A stretch of 21,358 bases of DNA from Apostichopus leukothele (GCA_010014835.2 JAAAKB020000013.1:220346-241703); one strand, 5' to 3'; positions 7,064-17,643 are shown, numbered from the stretch's first letter. Notes: generated from the letters alone by a model not told the origin. Made by a program: numbers and translations.

Positions 7064-7773
7064 CCACTGCTATTTCACTATTGTGATGTACATAAATATA
7101 TATATTGCTATCTGACAGAAACTGTCTCCCCTGACAGTTTAATATTGATGTTAATTATGCCTGAAGTGTTTACTAATGATAAATATGATGCAGAGTAATC
7201 ATAGGAAAGGTCAAACACCACCAGTCGAAATATGATGCGATAGTGAGGCTCTTGCTGTTTATGGATGAATGCACGCATGCATGAAGATGGACAGGATTTA
7301 GTTTAGTTTAATGCACCACCAATGCATGAGTAAATTTCCTTAATGTTTTCAATATTGGAGTCAGTACTTTTCTTTGTGAATTAAGCTATTCAAGAGCTAT
7401 ACTATGGATGTTACACTATAACTCTGGCCTGTTTGTTGTTTTTATTTTTTAAATTCTTCTTGAAAACACCACCATTCAACAAGCAGCCAAATTTGAGATA
7501 AACCTCTTTGGTATTGGAATTAGGAAGAATGATATTATCTTAATTTAAGGTTAAAGGAAATTCAGTTGTGTACATGAATACATAACAAGACTTTGTCTGA
7601 ATGACGCATGTATGATTTCTGTCCAATGCAAAGCACAGCATAACAACAGCTTTCATCTTATTGTGTTGACACTAACATTGATAACTCTCTTCAATAGATC
7701 ACTATGCAGTTACACAATAGTGTTCAGTTTAATGTTCAGGTTCAGTGTGAATAGCTTGACCTGATCAGGTTTA
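7064..7773. other. Non-coding stretch, nothing recognised
   Basis: AT-rich unique sequence. The only visible structures are a short inverted word around 7116-7140 (ctgacag...ctgacag occurs as a direct repeat) and a 'cacgcatgcatg' palindromic patch near 7273. No open frame of interest and no transposon end was seen before the minisatellite begins. Confidence 0.5.
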
Positions 7774-8412
7774 CAAAAGACAGTGGACTACCCAGCAATG
7801 ACTGGACAACAGAAGACAATGGACTACCCAGCAGTGACTGGAGAACAGAAGACAATGGACTACCCAGCAGTGGCTGGAGAACAGAAGATAATGGACTACC
7901 CAGCAATGATGAGAATAAAAGACAATGGACTACCCAGCAGTGGCTGGAGAACAGAAGACAATGGACTACCCAGCAGTGACAGGAGAACAAAGACAATGGA
8001 CTACCCAGCAGTGACTGGAGAACAGAAGACAATGGACTACCCAGCGATGACTAGAGAACAGAAGACAATGGACTACACAGCAGTGACTGGAGAACAGAAG
8101 AAAATGGCTACCAAGCAGTGACTGGAGAACAAAAGACAATGGACTACCCAGCAATGACTGGAGAACAAAAGACAATGGACTACCCAGTAGTGACTGGAGA
8201 ACAGAAGACAATGGACTACCCAGTAGTGACTGGAGATCAAAAGACAATGGACTACCCAGTAGTGACTGGAGAACAAGACAATGGACTACCCAGTAGTGAC
8301 TGGAGAACAGAAGATAATGGACTTCCCAGTAGTGGCTGGAGAACAGAAGATAATAGACTACCTAGCAGTGACTGGAGAACAGAAGACAATGGACTACCCA
8401 GCAACGACTGCA
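7774..8412. repeat. 36-bp minisatellite, about 18 copies
   Basis: The unit reads 'agacaatggactacccagca' followed by 'gtgactggagaacaga'. I count 18 successive copies, most of exactly 36 bases, with single-base losses in a few (for example the copies near 7980, 8105 and 8270, and a shorter one near 7905). Because 36 is a multiple of three, a repeat peptide such as MDYPAVTGEQKT appears in one plus frame, EDNGLPSSDWRT in another, and SSVLQSLLGSPL on the minus strand. These frames are by-products: the single-base length changes are not compensated and would scramble any protein. A variant with 'cccagtag' in place of 'cccagcag' is confined to a consecutive block at 8180-8330, which points to local expansion. 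Confidence 0.93.
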
Positions 8413-8891
8413 GATGCTGCACCCCCCTCAGCATTCTATAAACTTGGTTTAATAAAAGTTTGCTCTTCAAAATCTAAACCATAGAAAAGTACTGTTCCGT
8501 ACTGCTAATGTTACTAAGACCTCTTTGTAAAGTGGCAACACAACTGACAGCCACCAGACACTGTAAACAGCTCAGACTTTCTGTCTGAAAGAAAACAGTG
8601 GTAGGGCAGATCTTTCTTAAAATTTGCCCAGAATGATCTCTTATCAGTTAATTTATGAAAATAACACTAGATGGCATCCTATATTTGTTTCTTTGTTTTG
8701 CAAACTGCATAGTGTGTATATATATAGCTAAAACATTAATATACTGCAGCATCTGAGGGATGGCAGATGAATTATTAAAGGCGTCGTCTGTTTTGATGAG
8801 CCTAAAGGTTAATGTCATGTACATGTCTCTTTGGACACGGACAGAGCTGTGTTGGAGAGCAAATTTGCAAGTCTAATTTTTTGGCATTTAC
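8413..8891. other. Non-coding stretch downstream of the minisatellite
   Basis: It begins with a short C-run and then ordinary sequence with an AATAAA word at 8451. A small hairpin is present near 8575 (CAGAC, loop TTTCT, GTCTG). A TATATATA word lies near 8718. No gene is supported on the plus strand; the minus-strand exon candidate follows at 8892. Confidence 0.45.
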
Positions 8892-8987
8892 CTCATCGTA
8901 AGGGCAGAAGATTTGCATTCCCCGGGGTGTTGTAGAAGTAATGCCTGTCATATCGAAATGGAATAATATGAAAATCAAGACAACCAT
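8892..8987 (-). CDS. Possible first coding exon of a secreted protein
   Basis: On the minus strand, an ATG at 8987 with A at -3 and G at +4 (a strong Kozak context) opens a frame reading MVVLIFILFHFDMTGITSTT and then PRGMQIFCPYDE. Directly after it, at 8891-8890, comes GTAAAT preceded by GAG, a good splice donor in phase 0 after 32 codons. The first ten residues are a hydrophobic run that could serve as a signal peptide or anchor. Without splicing, the frame continues to 61 residues with no added meaning. A possible acceptor (TTGCCACAG) lies just upstream of the ATG. No family is recognised, and no downstream partner exon on the minus strand (toward lower coordinates) could be identified by eye. 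The agreement of start context, hydrophobic start and donor is suggestive, but chance is not excluded. Confidence 0.2.
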
Positions 8988-9883
8988 TCTGTGGCAACTA
9001 GAAGGATTTAAAGCAATTTGAAGGAATTATTCGTGTCTCTCTAAGGATTGGAGTGTCTGCATTGGAAAATTTGGCAGACGCATTGACTAGCATTATTCGA
9101 TAATCAAATCATTGCCTGGTTTATTTGCTATCTCTATATGATTATATGAAGTGTTCATATCTTCAAATTTGTATTGGTAGTGTTCATAAGTATAGATGTT
9201 AAAGTTTATATCCACAGTTATTAAACAAAGTGCAGGCAACTTAACAATCTCACTTCATTGATCCATGTGACTATAAATAAGATATTTTTCTCTAATTATG
9301 TAGGAAAAAAATTGGGGTGGGTTTATAGCATTTTTATACAGTGGGAAGACAATATGTACAGCACATTACGTATAGTAATAAAGTAATAAGGATACAGTGT
9401 AGGAAAAATAAAAAATCACTCTATATTAGCTTAACTTTATATCTCCTGTTTTCTTTTAAATGTCACAAATTATGCTATGTTAATTTAAAATACAAACAAA
9501 CTAATAACAATTGTTAACAAGCTTAATTATGCAAAATTATGCTAGGGGCCAGTATATTTTTTGCTGGAATTTTGCAGACTAGATTTTTAATTTTTTTTTT
9601 AAATGTAGAGTTATCCTTGTTGTTTCTATCGCCTGTCCACTGATGGTTAAAGCCAAAAAAAAACCTGTGAAAGATAATTATCAGAAACCTTTTAAGATTC
9701 ATGCAATTATCAAACAAAGAAACCCAAACATTTGCCACACAGTTTACACAAGAGACATGCTTAATCCAATTAAATTTTCAAAATGCATGCAAAGACACGG
9801 GCCGTATTTATTTATATTAAATATATAGATGTGCAACTTGTCCCGCTCAGAATGAAATACTCCATCGAGCGCTAGTTTGAGTG
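8988..9883. other. Non-coding AT-rich stretch
   Basis: Homopolymer A and T runs near 9303, 9590 and 9655. A loose direct repeat of 'gtaggaaaaa' (9300 and 9399) was seen. Two overlapping opposite-strand frames over 9523-9828 are lysine/asparagine-rich, as expected from A-rich DNA, and are not called as genes. Confidence 0.45.
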
Positions 9884-9906
9884 CATACTGTACATGTACA
9901 TGTATG
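9884..9906. repeat. Near-perfect palindrome of TGTACA/CATGTA words
   Basis: CATACTGTACATGTACATG followed by TATG is almost its own reverse complement, with a core of repeated GTACAT. Alternating purine-pyrimidine palindromes like this are frequent in echinoderm, cephalochordate and cnidarian non-coding DNA. No function is implied. Confidence 0.55.
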
Positions 9907-11973
9907 AAATGTAAAACATGTCTTGCCTTTTTGTCTGAGTTTGTCGCAGAAATTTTTACGATTCAATTCTAACATTACAATTAATCATGCGTGTTCATTC
10001 GCCATGGAAATTCTTTCTTTCCCCATTATGAGCCTGCTGATCAGTAGTAGCCTTGTATTAATTTGTTGACTGTAACTCGGGTTCTATTCTTGTATGCACA
10101 GCATATGTGAGGCCTCTGCTTTATTATAGTGCTTGTAGGCCTAGACTAAGTACTGATGGCTATTGCTAAGTACTGGTGTTTTGCAATTTATTCCTTTTTC
10201 TGTTTGTTTGAAAAGTTTGTTTTGTTAAAAAAATGTTTAACAAGAGGGCTCCTCTGGGAAGCAGTGCTTCTGCACTGAGCAGGACTACCTTCATTAAAGA
10301 TGACAATAAAAAATAAGCTGAAAGGGCCTCTTCATCCAGGTTTGAAAAAGTTCAACAACTTACATTTCCAATATCATTCATTTCCACTGAAGGGCTTTGT
10401 CAAGTAGACAAGGTACTACTTTCCTAGCAATGCAATGTTGTCTTGTCTTGTGTATACATGCATACAGATCTATGAGTATGTTAAAATTGATAATTCAATG
10501 TACAATCTAGCTGAAAAAGTTCCTTACAAATTTCTACTAATGCGGCGAGGCATCCTGAGCAGCTACGGTAGTGTATAATTTATAATGTAACACTGAAGAG
10601 AGTGAGTGCTAGGCCCCACCATTTACCACACGGTGTGAAAAACTAACCGAGGAGAAATCAAATCCAGGGTGGTCATTAATATACACCATAGACCAGAACA
10701 TGGAGAAGGAATCTGTTGCCTGCAAACTGTTATCAATTACCATATATTAGAAATGGTTTGTATTTCATTGAGATCTTTTTGAATTATTTCCACTCCAAGA
10801 TAAATCATACACTTTGATTGTTATACATTAGCCAGCATGCAAAGATGGTGTTTGAATATTCTGGTTAAGAGATATGATAACATCATGTCGAGTTTGTAAA
10901 TCCAATCTTATATTAGTTGTAGGCAGATTGGGTAAAAATACATTACTTAATAAGAGACAGTTGTTTCATTATGATTTCAGATCTCATCTCTTGACTGTCA
11001 GTGTTAATCTGTAATTTTTCCTTGAATCATACACACCATAGGTCTGGGGTTTTTTGTATTCTTCAAGCCATGTAATGCATTCATTCTTCTTGTAGGTTTT
11101 GTCTTTAGTTGTATCGATTCTCGACTCCATTTTGTCATTTTGGTTCATATGACAGTGTGATAAGTTACAGTACTAGGTAATCATGGTTTTCACAAATTAT
11201 GCATTGCGATCATTGAGTTTCCATTTTCAACTCATGAAAAAAGAAACAAAAACTATTTCCTGTTTCCCTTAAATAAATTTTCAAATGGCTGTTTTTAAAG
11301 CTGCACAGCGTTTTGCTTTTGCTTTTTCTTTTGCTTTTAAAACCTATAAATAATCTTACCTTTCATAAATATTCAAATGCCATGATTATGAAGTTCACTT
11401 GACACAGTGGAGAAATACGTAAGTAACATGTTAAAATATGCAATTTAGTAATCTCTAATTTGATTGTAACTGATATGAGCAAGCTAGTGTCTAGGTAGTG
11501 TCTAGGGAACAAAGTTTGTGAAAATGGCATGAGATAGATATCCTTAAATTACTTAGTAATTTACATAAATTTACATAATTATTTGATGAAAGATCTAGAA
11601 AGGAGACTTAATAGTTTGATCAAATTTGAATATTATGTCTTCAGTAAAAGATATGCTTTAAACGTAATTAATAATAATTTTCTTAGACAGATTTTCTTCC
11701 CTCCTCTCTTACTTGTCTCCCACTCCACATCTGCACTTTCCCATCCACCTAAACTACACTTTGGAACAATTTAGCACTGCGCCCTCGCTTCCTGGGCACC
11801 GCCCACTTACTCCTCCTTCCCAATCTACCATTCTGAAAGAAATCTATGCAAAATCTAGATTGTTTTCAACGTTCAAGGGTTACTAATAATTAATAATATT
11901 AAATAATAAATAATTATTTGTTAAGTTTAATGCTCGTTGAATCAGATGAATTAAATCCTTGCCGGAATGGATA
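9907..11973. other. Long non-coding stretch, nothing coding recognised
   Basis: T-rich on the plus strand, with scattered acceptor-like pyrimidine tracts but no exon between matching sites. A small double-hairpin segment lies at 10243-10277 (separate entry). A pyrimidine-rich patch at 11690-11830 contains many short C-runs. An A/T-only low-complexity block lies at 11884-11922. I see no transposon ends. Confidence 0.45.
10243..10277. other. Paired small hairpins, possible repeat-element head
   Basis: AGAGG (10243-10247) pairs with CCTCT (10251-10255). Seven bases later, CAGTGC (10262-10267) pairs with GCACTG (10272-10277). The preceding 'ttaacaagagggc' resembles the opening of interspersed repeats seen in several marine invertebrates, but I cannot confirm a family, and no downstream tail was found. 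Confidence 0.25.
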
Positions 11974-11998
11974 GGGTGGGGAGGGGAAGGGAGGGTGG
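11974..11998 (+). other. G-quadruplex-capable tract
   Basis: Five runs of three or four guanines (11974-11976, 11978-11981, 11983-11986, 11989-11991, 11993-11995) are separated by one- or two-base loops. This fits the canonical G3+N1-7 quadruplex pattern on the plus strand. Short loops of this kind predict a stable fold. It lies in otherwise AT-rich sequence, with no gene start beside it. Confidence 0.7.
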
Positions 11999-12532
11999 AG
12001 GTTGTTCCTTGTTATTTCTAGTTTTTATACAAAATTGTTATTACAATAATCTTCATCTATGTTCTTTTGGTCAAAACAAAATAATATCAACCAAAACCCA
12101 CAGTCTAGCATTTAATGACCCATTGATGTCTTGATGATTTATTGTGGTATTTCGGAATAATCCCTGCGCCTCGGATTCTGTAATAATAAATATTAGATCT
12201 ATTTATAATTATTAACCATACGGCCTAGCTTCCACTCATGCATTGAGACTTTCGCGTGTTACCTCAAGTTATGCTAGAGTACCATTTAATTTCGCTGTGC
12301 TACATTGCCCATAACCACATTTGTTTTTGCATTATATATATATTTTTTTCTTTGCCTTTTTTTTCTCTTCATTTTACCTCCTTTTTGCAGCACATTTTCT
12401 CATTCACACTGCGAAAGTAGGACAATTAAATAAAGTGTGCGATTTTGTCGTCATTGACTCACAGTTGGCAATTTCAATGTTTGGCAGTTTAAGTGTGGCC
12501 ATTTTAATCTAAAAAATCGTTTGTATATTGCA
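11999..12532. other. Non-coding stretch
   Basis: AT-rich with a TATATATAT/T-run tract near 12335-12365 and an acceptor-like 'cctcctttttgcag' ending at 12390. No exon can be attached to that acceptor: the frames after it close quickly or lack any signal. Confidence 0.4.
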
Positions 12533-12742
12533 TTAACGATTATCACACACGAGCGGTCTGGCAAGCTGGTTCGCCGTGTGTAAGATCTTCGGTCGGTAAA
12601 TGCCAGACGTATGTTGTTTCAGAGGTAGGGTAGTTTTGGGACAAGCATGATTAACTACCGTTATTGATGGGCATGAAGTGCTTGGGACTCCAGTGGAGAT
12701 TTCAGTGCCTGTTGTCAACAGCTGTGCATTATTTATAGTCAT
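12533..12742 (-). CDS. Uncharacterised ORF in a CpG-richer island
   Basis: A 69-codon frame on the minus strand starts at a true ATG (12742) and ends at 12533. Its composition is less AT-biased than its surroundings, with several CG-containing codons (ACG, CGA, CCG, GCG, CGT). It has threonine, serine and proline in the first half and a few cysteines. There is no hydrophobic segment and no recognisable motif. The CG enrichment is strongest at 12548-12600. On the plus strand the same island carries GTGT/GTAAGA at 12578-12585, a donor-like word, so the island could instead hold a plus-strand exon or a promoter. Coding status is unproven. Confidence 0.15.
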   Translation of the reverse strand: MTINNAQLLTTGTEISTGVPSTSCPSITVVNHACPKTTLPLKQHTSGIYRPKILHTANQLARPLVCDNR

Positions 12743-13634
12743 TCTTGAAGCGAGAAAATTACAATATTCTCCTACTTTCTGTTAGTAGTTTATTTATATC
12801 ACAAAATTTGTTTGTATTCACGATGATTAGGACACGTTTGGAAACATGTTACTCTGTGTAATGTTCCCCTAAAAAAAAACAGAAAAAAACAAAAACCCTG
12901 ATTTTGACAGTTGGATAGCTTCCCTAAATTTTTTAGTAAACCATAAAACTTTAGACTGTTCAGATATGATTTATGTTCATATTGGAGCACTTTTCCTTCT
13001 TGTTCATTTTGCCGTAGTCTGGAAAGAATGTTGCACGTATTCTCCTACTAATTCTGTTATAAATTGCTAATAAATCAATGTTTTCATTGTCAACATTTTT
13101 TTATGTGTTTTTTGGAGAATATTGTAAGCTAACTGGGAAGAGAAGTAAACAGCAATCATTGATGAAAATCAGCGTTTGTTCAAGTATTCTTTGGCAGTGA
13201 TTGGAAAATTATACATTCTCTGCGATAGTGATTTTCCACTTTAATTTTTGCTGTGATAGTTCTTCTATATGTTCTATGGACCCTGTGTACGTACGTACCT
13301 CTTTCTACTTGTACATATTTTGTAATTTGACCATTTTGCATTTCATTTTGGGATGCGATACCAGATTATACCATTCCCAGTAGTTGCCAGTGGTTGGCTA
13401 TTTTGTGGTTGATTCTGGTCATGTACTTTTGGGGGTCTCTTTATTGAAACAAAGAAGCACAGGTCTCTTAATTCTCAAATATCACAAATGAAAAGTAAAC
13501 AATGTGAAATTTCAAGCTTATCATTGAAGTTATTTACAGTACCCACAGAACTTTGTTTAACTAGCCGACTTTTTGCAAATGTAACTGGCTGTTAAGAGTT
13601 TCCATACACTACATCCCCGTTTCATTCTTCTCCT
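12743..13634. other. Non-coding stretch
   Basis: Ordinary AT-rich sequence with an A-rich run at 12870-12895 and a GTACGTACGTAC palindrome near 13287-13299. No open frame of substance and no repeat was detected. Confidence 0.45.
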
Positions 13635-13663
13635 CCCACTCCTCCCCCCCCTCCCCCGCCCCC
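13635..13663 (-). other. C-run tract, G-quadruplex-capable on the minus strand
   Basis: Runs of 3, 8, 5 and 5 cytosines (13635-13637, 13644-13651, 13653-13657, 13659-13663) are separated by short spacers. The complementary strand meets the quadruplex pattern, and this strand could form an i-motif. It is embedded in a pyrimidine-rich segment that starts near 13620. Confidence 0.7.
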
Positions 13664-14673
13664 AAGTACTGACAGTGTACTTGGAAATACCTCGAGGAAT
13701 GTAGTAAACATTCAATCTTAACAAAAAGTAGTTCATATTGAGTCATTCTGATCTCTGCCATCAATATTATAGCTCTTTGTAGAACGATAACATCTACATT
13801 TTGTAGGCAATAGTGGACTTGCTGTAGTGTGTTGGGCATTCAGAAGTTACTGTATTCTGAAATTTATTTATGAACTTTCATCACTGCATGATAGTAGCAC
13901 AATAGTGGTGAGAACAATGGATTTGTCCAAGCTTTCTTTTCAGGTATAAGCAGCTCAGTCTTGAGTAAGTTGGGAATATATTTTCGGACAGGCACGTAAC
14001 ACTCCGGGATTTTGTGCACTTCACTATGTATGACTCACTCTCAAGCTGTTTCTATGTTCGTTTACAAAGGATAGCAACGGCCACAAGACAATGGTCATAG
14101 AGTGGTTATGTGAGGCAACCACAACTACAATGAAGAAAAGGAATCCTGGGCATTTCTTCATATTAAGCATCCAGCATTATTTTTATGTAGACATATAAGA
14201 CAATTGCAGAACAGTTACAAGTCTCCATTAACTTGTTTTATATAGATCTGTCTTGCTTTGGTATTAACGCAAAACTGTAATCCAAATACTAATTCTGATA
14301 TTGTCACAGAAACATCTTTGATCGCACCCAGCTTTATCGACAAATTGTTAACATTTTAGGGTCTCTGCACCCTGAACTGAATACTGAGTGTTTAAGTACA
14401 TATAGTGTTAATCTTATGTGGTAGAGTCACACAGTGATACAGCTGAGTGAGAGAAAAGATTAGGTAATAAGTACTTTTATAGAGGGTACTATATCTTCGA
14501 TCAGGTCTTATAGCTGTTAGCCCGCATCCTTAATTACTCGATGAATAGTAAATATATACTTGACTTTAATTGTGATCTGCCAGATGTGTATACCTTCATA
14601 CGAAGGAACGGCTGTTTAAGTACTTCAATATCTTGCCGTCGCCGAGTGCGTGTTTATGCACATAAATTTCAAG
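13664..14673. other. Non-coding stretch
   Basis: AT-rich sequence with no recognisable gene. The minus-strand frame over 13609-13839 is mostly the translation of the C-run tract and its flank and is not called. Near 14635-14655 the CG density rises ('gccgtcgccgagtgcgtg'), just before the small exon candidate. Confidence 0.45.
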
Positions 14674-14694
14674 ATGTCTAAAAAGTTTCGGGAG
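14674..14694 (+). CDS. Possible short first coding exon
   Basis: After a CG-rich patch (14636-14652), an ATG with A at -3 opens the frame MSKKFRE. GTGATG follows at 14695, preceded by GAG, which is an acceptable splice donor. A short 5' exon encoding only seven residues is a common layout in animal genes. Left unspliced, the frame ends after eleven codons. No downstream exon can be identified by eye. The call rests only on start context, CG enrichment and donor, so it is weak. Confidence 0.12.
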
Positions 14695-14893
14695 GTGATG
14701 AATAATTAAAGTTATCATGCAAGATGTGGAGTTTGTTTGCCGGGCATGTTGGCTCTCTGTATGTGGGTGCAGTATTTTATTAGTTTAGTTATGAGGAGCC
14801 TTCTTTTAGTGTTTTACCGTACAAAGAAATCCACAAATTATCCGACTTTGAAAACAAGGACAGAAGAAATATCATTGTGATTGGATTAAAAGA
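14695..14893. other. Non-coding stretch before the G-run tract
   Basis: Ordinary sequence. The minus-strand frame covering 14872-15117 has a proline/serine-rich end that is simply the translation of the purine tract, so I do not call it. Confidence 0.4.
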
Positions 14894-14926
14894 GGGGAGG
14901 GGGGAGAGAAGGAGAGGAGGGGGGGG
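14894..14926 (+). other. G-rich purine tract, quadruplex-capable
   Basis: Guanine runs of 4, 6 and 8 (14894-14897, 14899-14904, 14919-14926) lie within an almost pure A/G stretch from 14889 to 14926. The long runs can supply the four G-tracts needed for a quadruplex. The uninterrupted purine strand could also form a triplex. Confidence 0.6.
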
Positions 14927-15965
14927 TGTGCTTGGATTAGGAAGATGCTATCGTAGCTAGGGTTTGTTGTAGTAGTGGGATTTAGTTGTGTCTGAAGTTG
15001 TTTAGCAGCAGATTGCATGGTAAAATTGTGTGTCGATAGGATTCCAAAACAAAGGATAACAAAAAAAGTACTGGTCAATAAAATTTGGAGTGTTATTGTA
15101 GCTCTCGTTGTGCACACAGAAAGCTGTCCTTAGTGTTTGTTAAGCAAGCAAAGTAGTTTGAGTTAGGTCTTTGCTAGCTATGAACTTTGTGTTTCTTATC
15201 TAAACTTCAAATGGCGAAACTGAGATTAAGGCAATCATCCTTACATGGAACTGTAAATTGACGGGAGACCTACGGTAGGGCTGAAACACTAATATATGGT
15301 CTCAGCATAATGTAGTTTATTCACTGAGCTGTTGTATGGACATACTGTAGGTACAGGTACCGCACCACGATTAAATGCTCCCATTGACTTACACACTAAA
15401 CTTGTGACTTTACAAGGCCGAAAGAGCATAGGCTATGGAAGTTTTCAACTGACATGTCCTACCCACCATGTGATAGCTGATGGATTGGGCTAACATAAAA
15501 CATTCAACTTTTGCCACCATGACTGTTTAGATTTTGAACTATATGAGCTCAAAGTTTATCATAGTACTCCCCAACCCATCTGCCAGCTGTCTCTGCGGAA
15601 TCTTCTTGTTTCACCCAAGATTTTTTAAAATACCTAAAATCACCTTCATTCTTGCAGCTTTTTAGACCATCAGTAGTTTATTTCATCCTCTTCAACATCC
15701 AAGCATGAAAAAGAATGGTGATGATACAGGAAATGCCCAAAAAATCAACACAGTAGGGCAGTTTAGGGCTATTTTCCAACGGTTAACCTCTCAGACGGAC
15801 GTGCACTACTCTAAATTGTGGTGTGATACCTACAGTATATGTGCTTTTGAGGGACTATTTGTACACTGCCACAGATATGCAGGTCAACAGTTCACATTAT
15901 GCTCATAAACTAACACTGACACTGTGTACAGTTGCACCCTTCCAAACAAAGACACAATGGTGTAC
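14927..15965. other. Non-coding stretch
   Basis: Mixed AT-rich sequence. An acceptor-like 'accttcattcttgcag' ends near 15657, but the frames after it close within a few codons. The plus-strand frames at 15705-15908 and 15823-16077 show no domain, and the second begins at GTG. Nothing is called. Confidence 0.4.
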
Positions 15966-15993
15966 AAATTTTTCCCTAGCAGGGGAAAAATTT
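15966..15993. repeat. Perfect 11 bp hairpin
   Basis: AAATTTTTCCC (15966-15976) and GGGAAAAATTT (15983-15993) are exact reverse complements around a TAGCAG loop. This is the strongest perfect inverted repeat I found in the window. It sits 75 bases before a short direct duplication of 'tttgaatagca' (16069 and 16090) and a second small hairpin (ATAGCA/TGCTAT near 16095-16109). It could be the centre of a decayed foldback element, but no longer arms were found. Confidence 0.7.
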
Positions 15994-17643
15994 AAAAGCT
16001 CACATAGCAGTGTTTTTGGAGGTTTATCCACGTTCCCGTTTACAAAGATCGCTTTACATATGTTTGCATTTGAATAGCAATTTTTCATTTTTGAATAGCA
16101 TTTTGCTATGCGATATCATATCAGTTTATTCTCTCCCTAGTCACATGACCATTTGATTTTGAGATATGGATGGAATTATTCGGAACTTCTAAATTTAGTG
16201 CCGTTTGGGATCTTTCTGACATATAAAACCTGTTGCTGATTGTGTTTCAGGAGCAATATTTCTCCATCAATATTCTTGTATGCACTTTCTGTCTGCCACT
16301 CAAGTGACTAACATGATGTTCTGAATCAGCGCTACAAGAGTATACCTTTAAATCTGCTAATATATCTGGTAACTAGTATTACCAGTTAAATGCAAAATTT
16401 ACATCTTTCCTCAAGTTTAAGTACCGTAGGCGTAGTAGTGTTGATGTTTGTTTTCGATGTTGTGAGACCTTTTGGACGTTTTAGTCATAAAGGTTTTTGA
16501 TAATATCAGTGTCTCAACCCAACAAAATCTTTTATGAGCCAGTGTTTTTCGGTTTGTTCCGGGAGATAATGAAAAAGTGACTGATCTCAATTCTCAATTC
16601 CCACTGTTAAATACACGCTGAGTTTATGTTGTGGTTCGTCGCAATATCTCTGCATATCTTAAATCTCGACTGAAATCTGATTAAATTTTTATGTAAAAGA
16701 GTATGTGTGTGCTGCACAGATTTGCATATATATCAGTTGCCAAGACTTCCTGTTTATTAGTAATGGAAGGCACTAAGAAATTTTGTGGCTTTGAAGACTC
16801 CATGAAATTGAAGTTACTTAAAAATATAATTATCAATTAAGTGGATGGAATGGATGAATGAGAGGTTGCAGCACTGTGCATATGTATAGTTAATGGCAGG
16901 TCCACTTTGGAAAAGATATTCACTGCTCACTTGTACAGGAAGTTGTTCATTTCCAACTATCACACTCACCCACCCTCCTACCCAGAATTTGGATAAAGAT
17001 ATTCCATAATGCTGCAGTATATAAATAATTGACTATCACTTACAAGTTACTGTTAGGAGTACATAATAAATGTTGATATGTTAGACCCATTATCCATGTT
17101 AGATGCAACAAAAGTTTTATATTTTAATATGTTACTCTTTAAATATGAAAAAGTTCAAAATGAAAGTTACTGGACTTTAGCACACACATCTCACTAAGGT
17201 ACTGTCTAATCATCAACACAAAAATCTAAAGTAAAACCAACAGGCTGATATATGGTTTGAAATATTGCATTCATATTTGCATTGAAAAGTTGCTGATTGT
17301 TATAAGAACACATCCTTGGGTGTCCTGTGGTTTGCACATTATAAACTAAAAGTGTATGTATCTATATACTTCAGTGAATATTAACATTAGTGTGGTTTAA
17401 GCCTGGATTGAAGGATTGACGCCATTGGCAAATTGCCTTTAAAGGATCATTCCAGGCGTGTTAACAATTTTAATGGTGACCTTTTTTAGAAAGTTTTAGA
17501 ATTGGATCAGTAATAATTTAGGAATAAAGCTAGCAAAAGGTGTTTTTAAATTTGGTTTTGTGTTGCAAACACTGTAGTTGGTGTTTTTGATAAACTTTTG
17601 ACTATTCAGTAATACCCTTGACAGTGGCAAGTATGATGATAAA

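Noticed and set aside
7742-8484. Overlapping plus- and minus-strand ORFs with 12-residue repeats (MDYPAVTGEQKT, SSVLQSLLGSPL) that look like a repeat protein.
   Set aside because: They are forced by a 36-bp minisatellite whose unit is a multiple of three. Several copies have uncompensated one-base length changes, so no single frame spans the array.
12321-12512. 63-codon plus-strand ORF with phenylalanine-rich start.
   Set aside because: The hydrophobic start is the translation of a T-run low-complexity tract.
15823-16088. Overlapping 84- and 61-codon ORFs on opposite strands.
   Set aside because: The plus one starts at GTG, neither shows a motif, and both run across the perfect hairpin at 15966.
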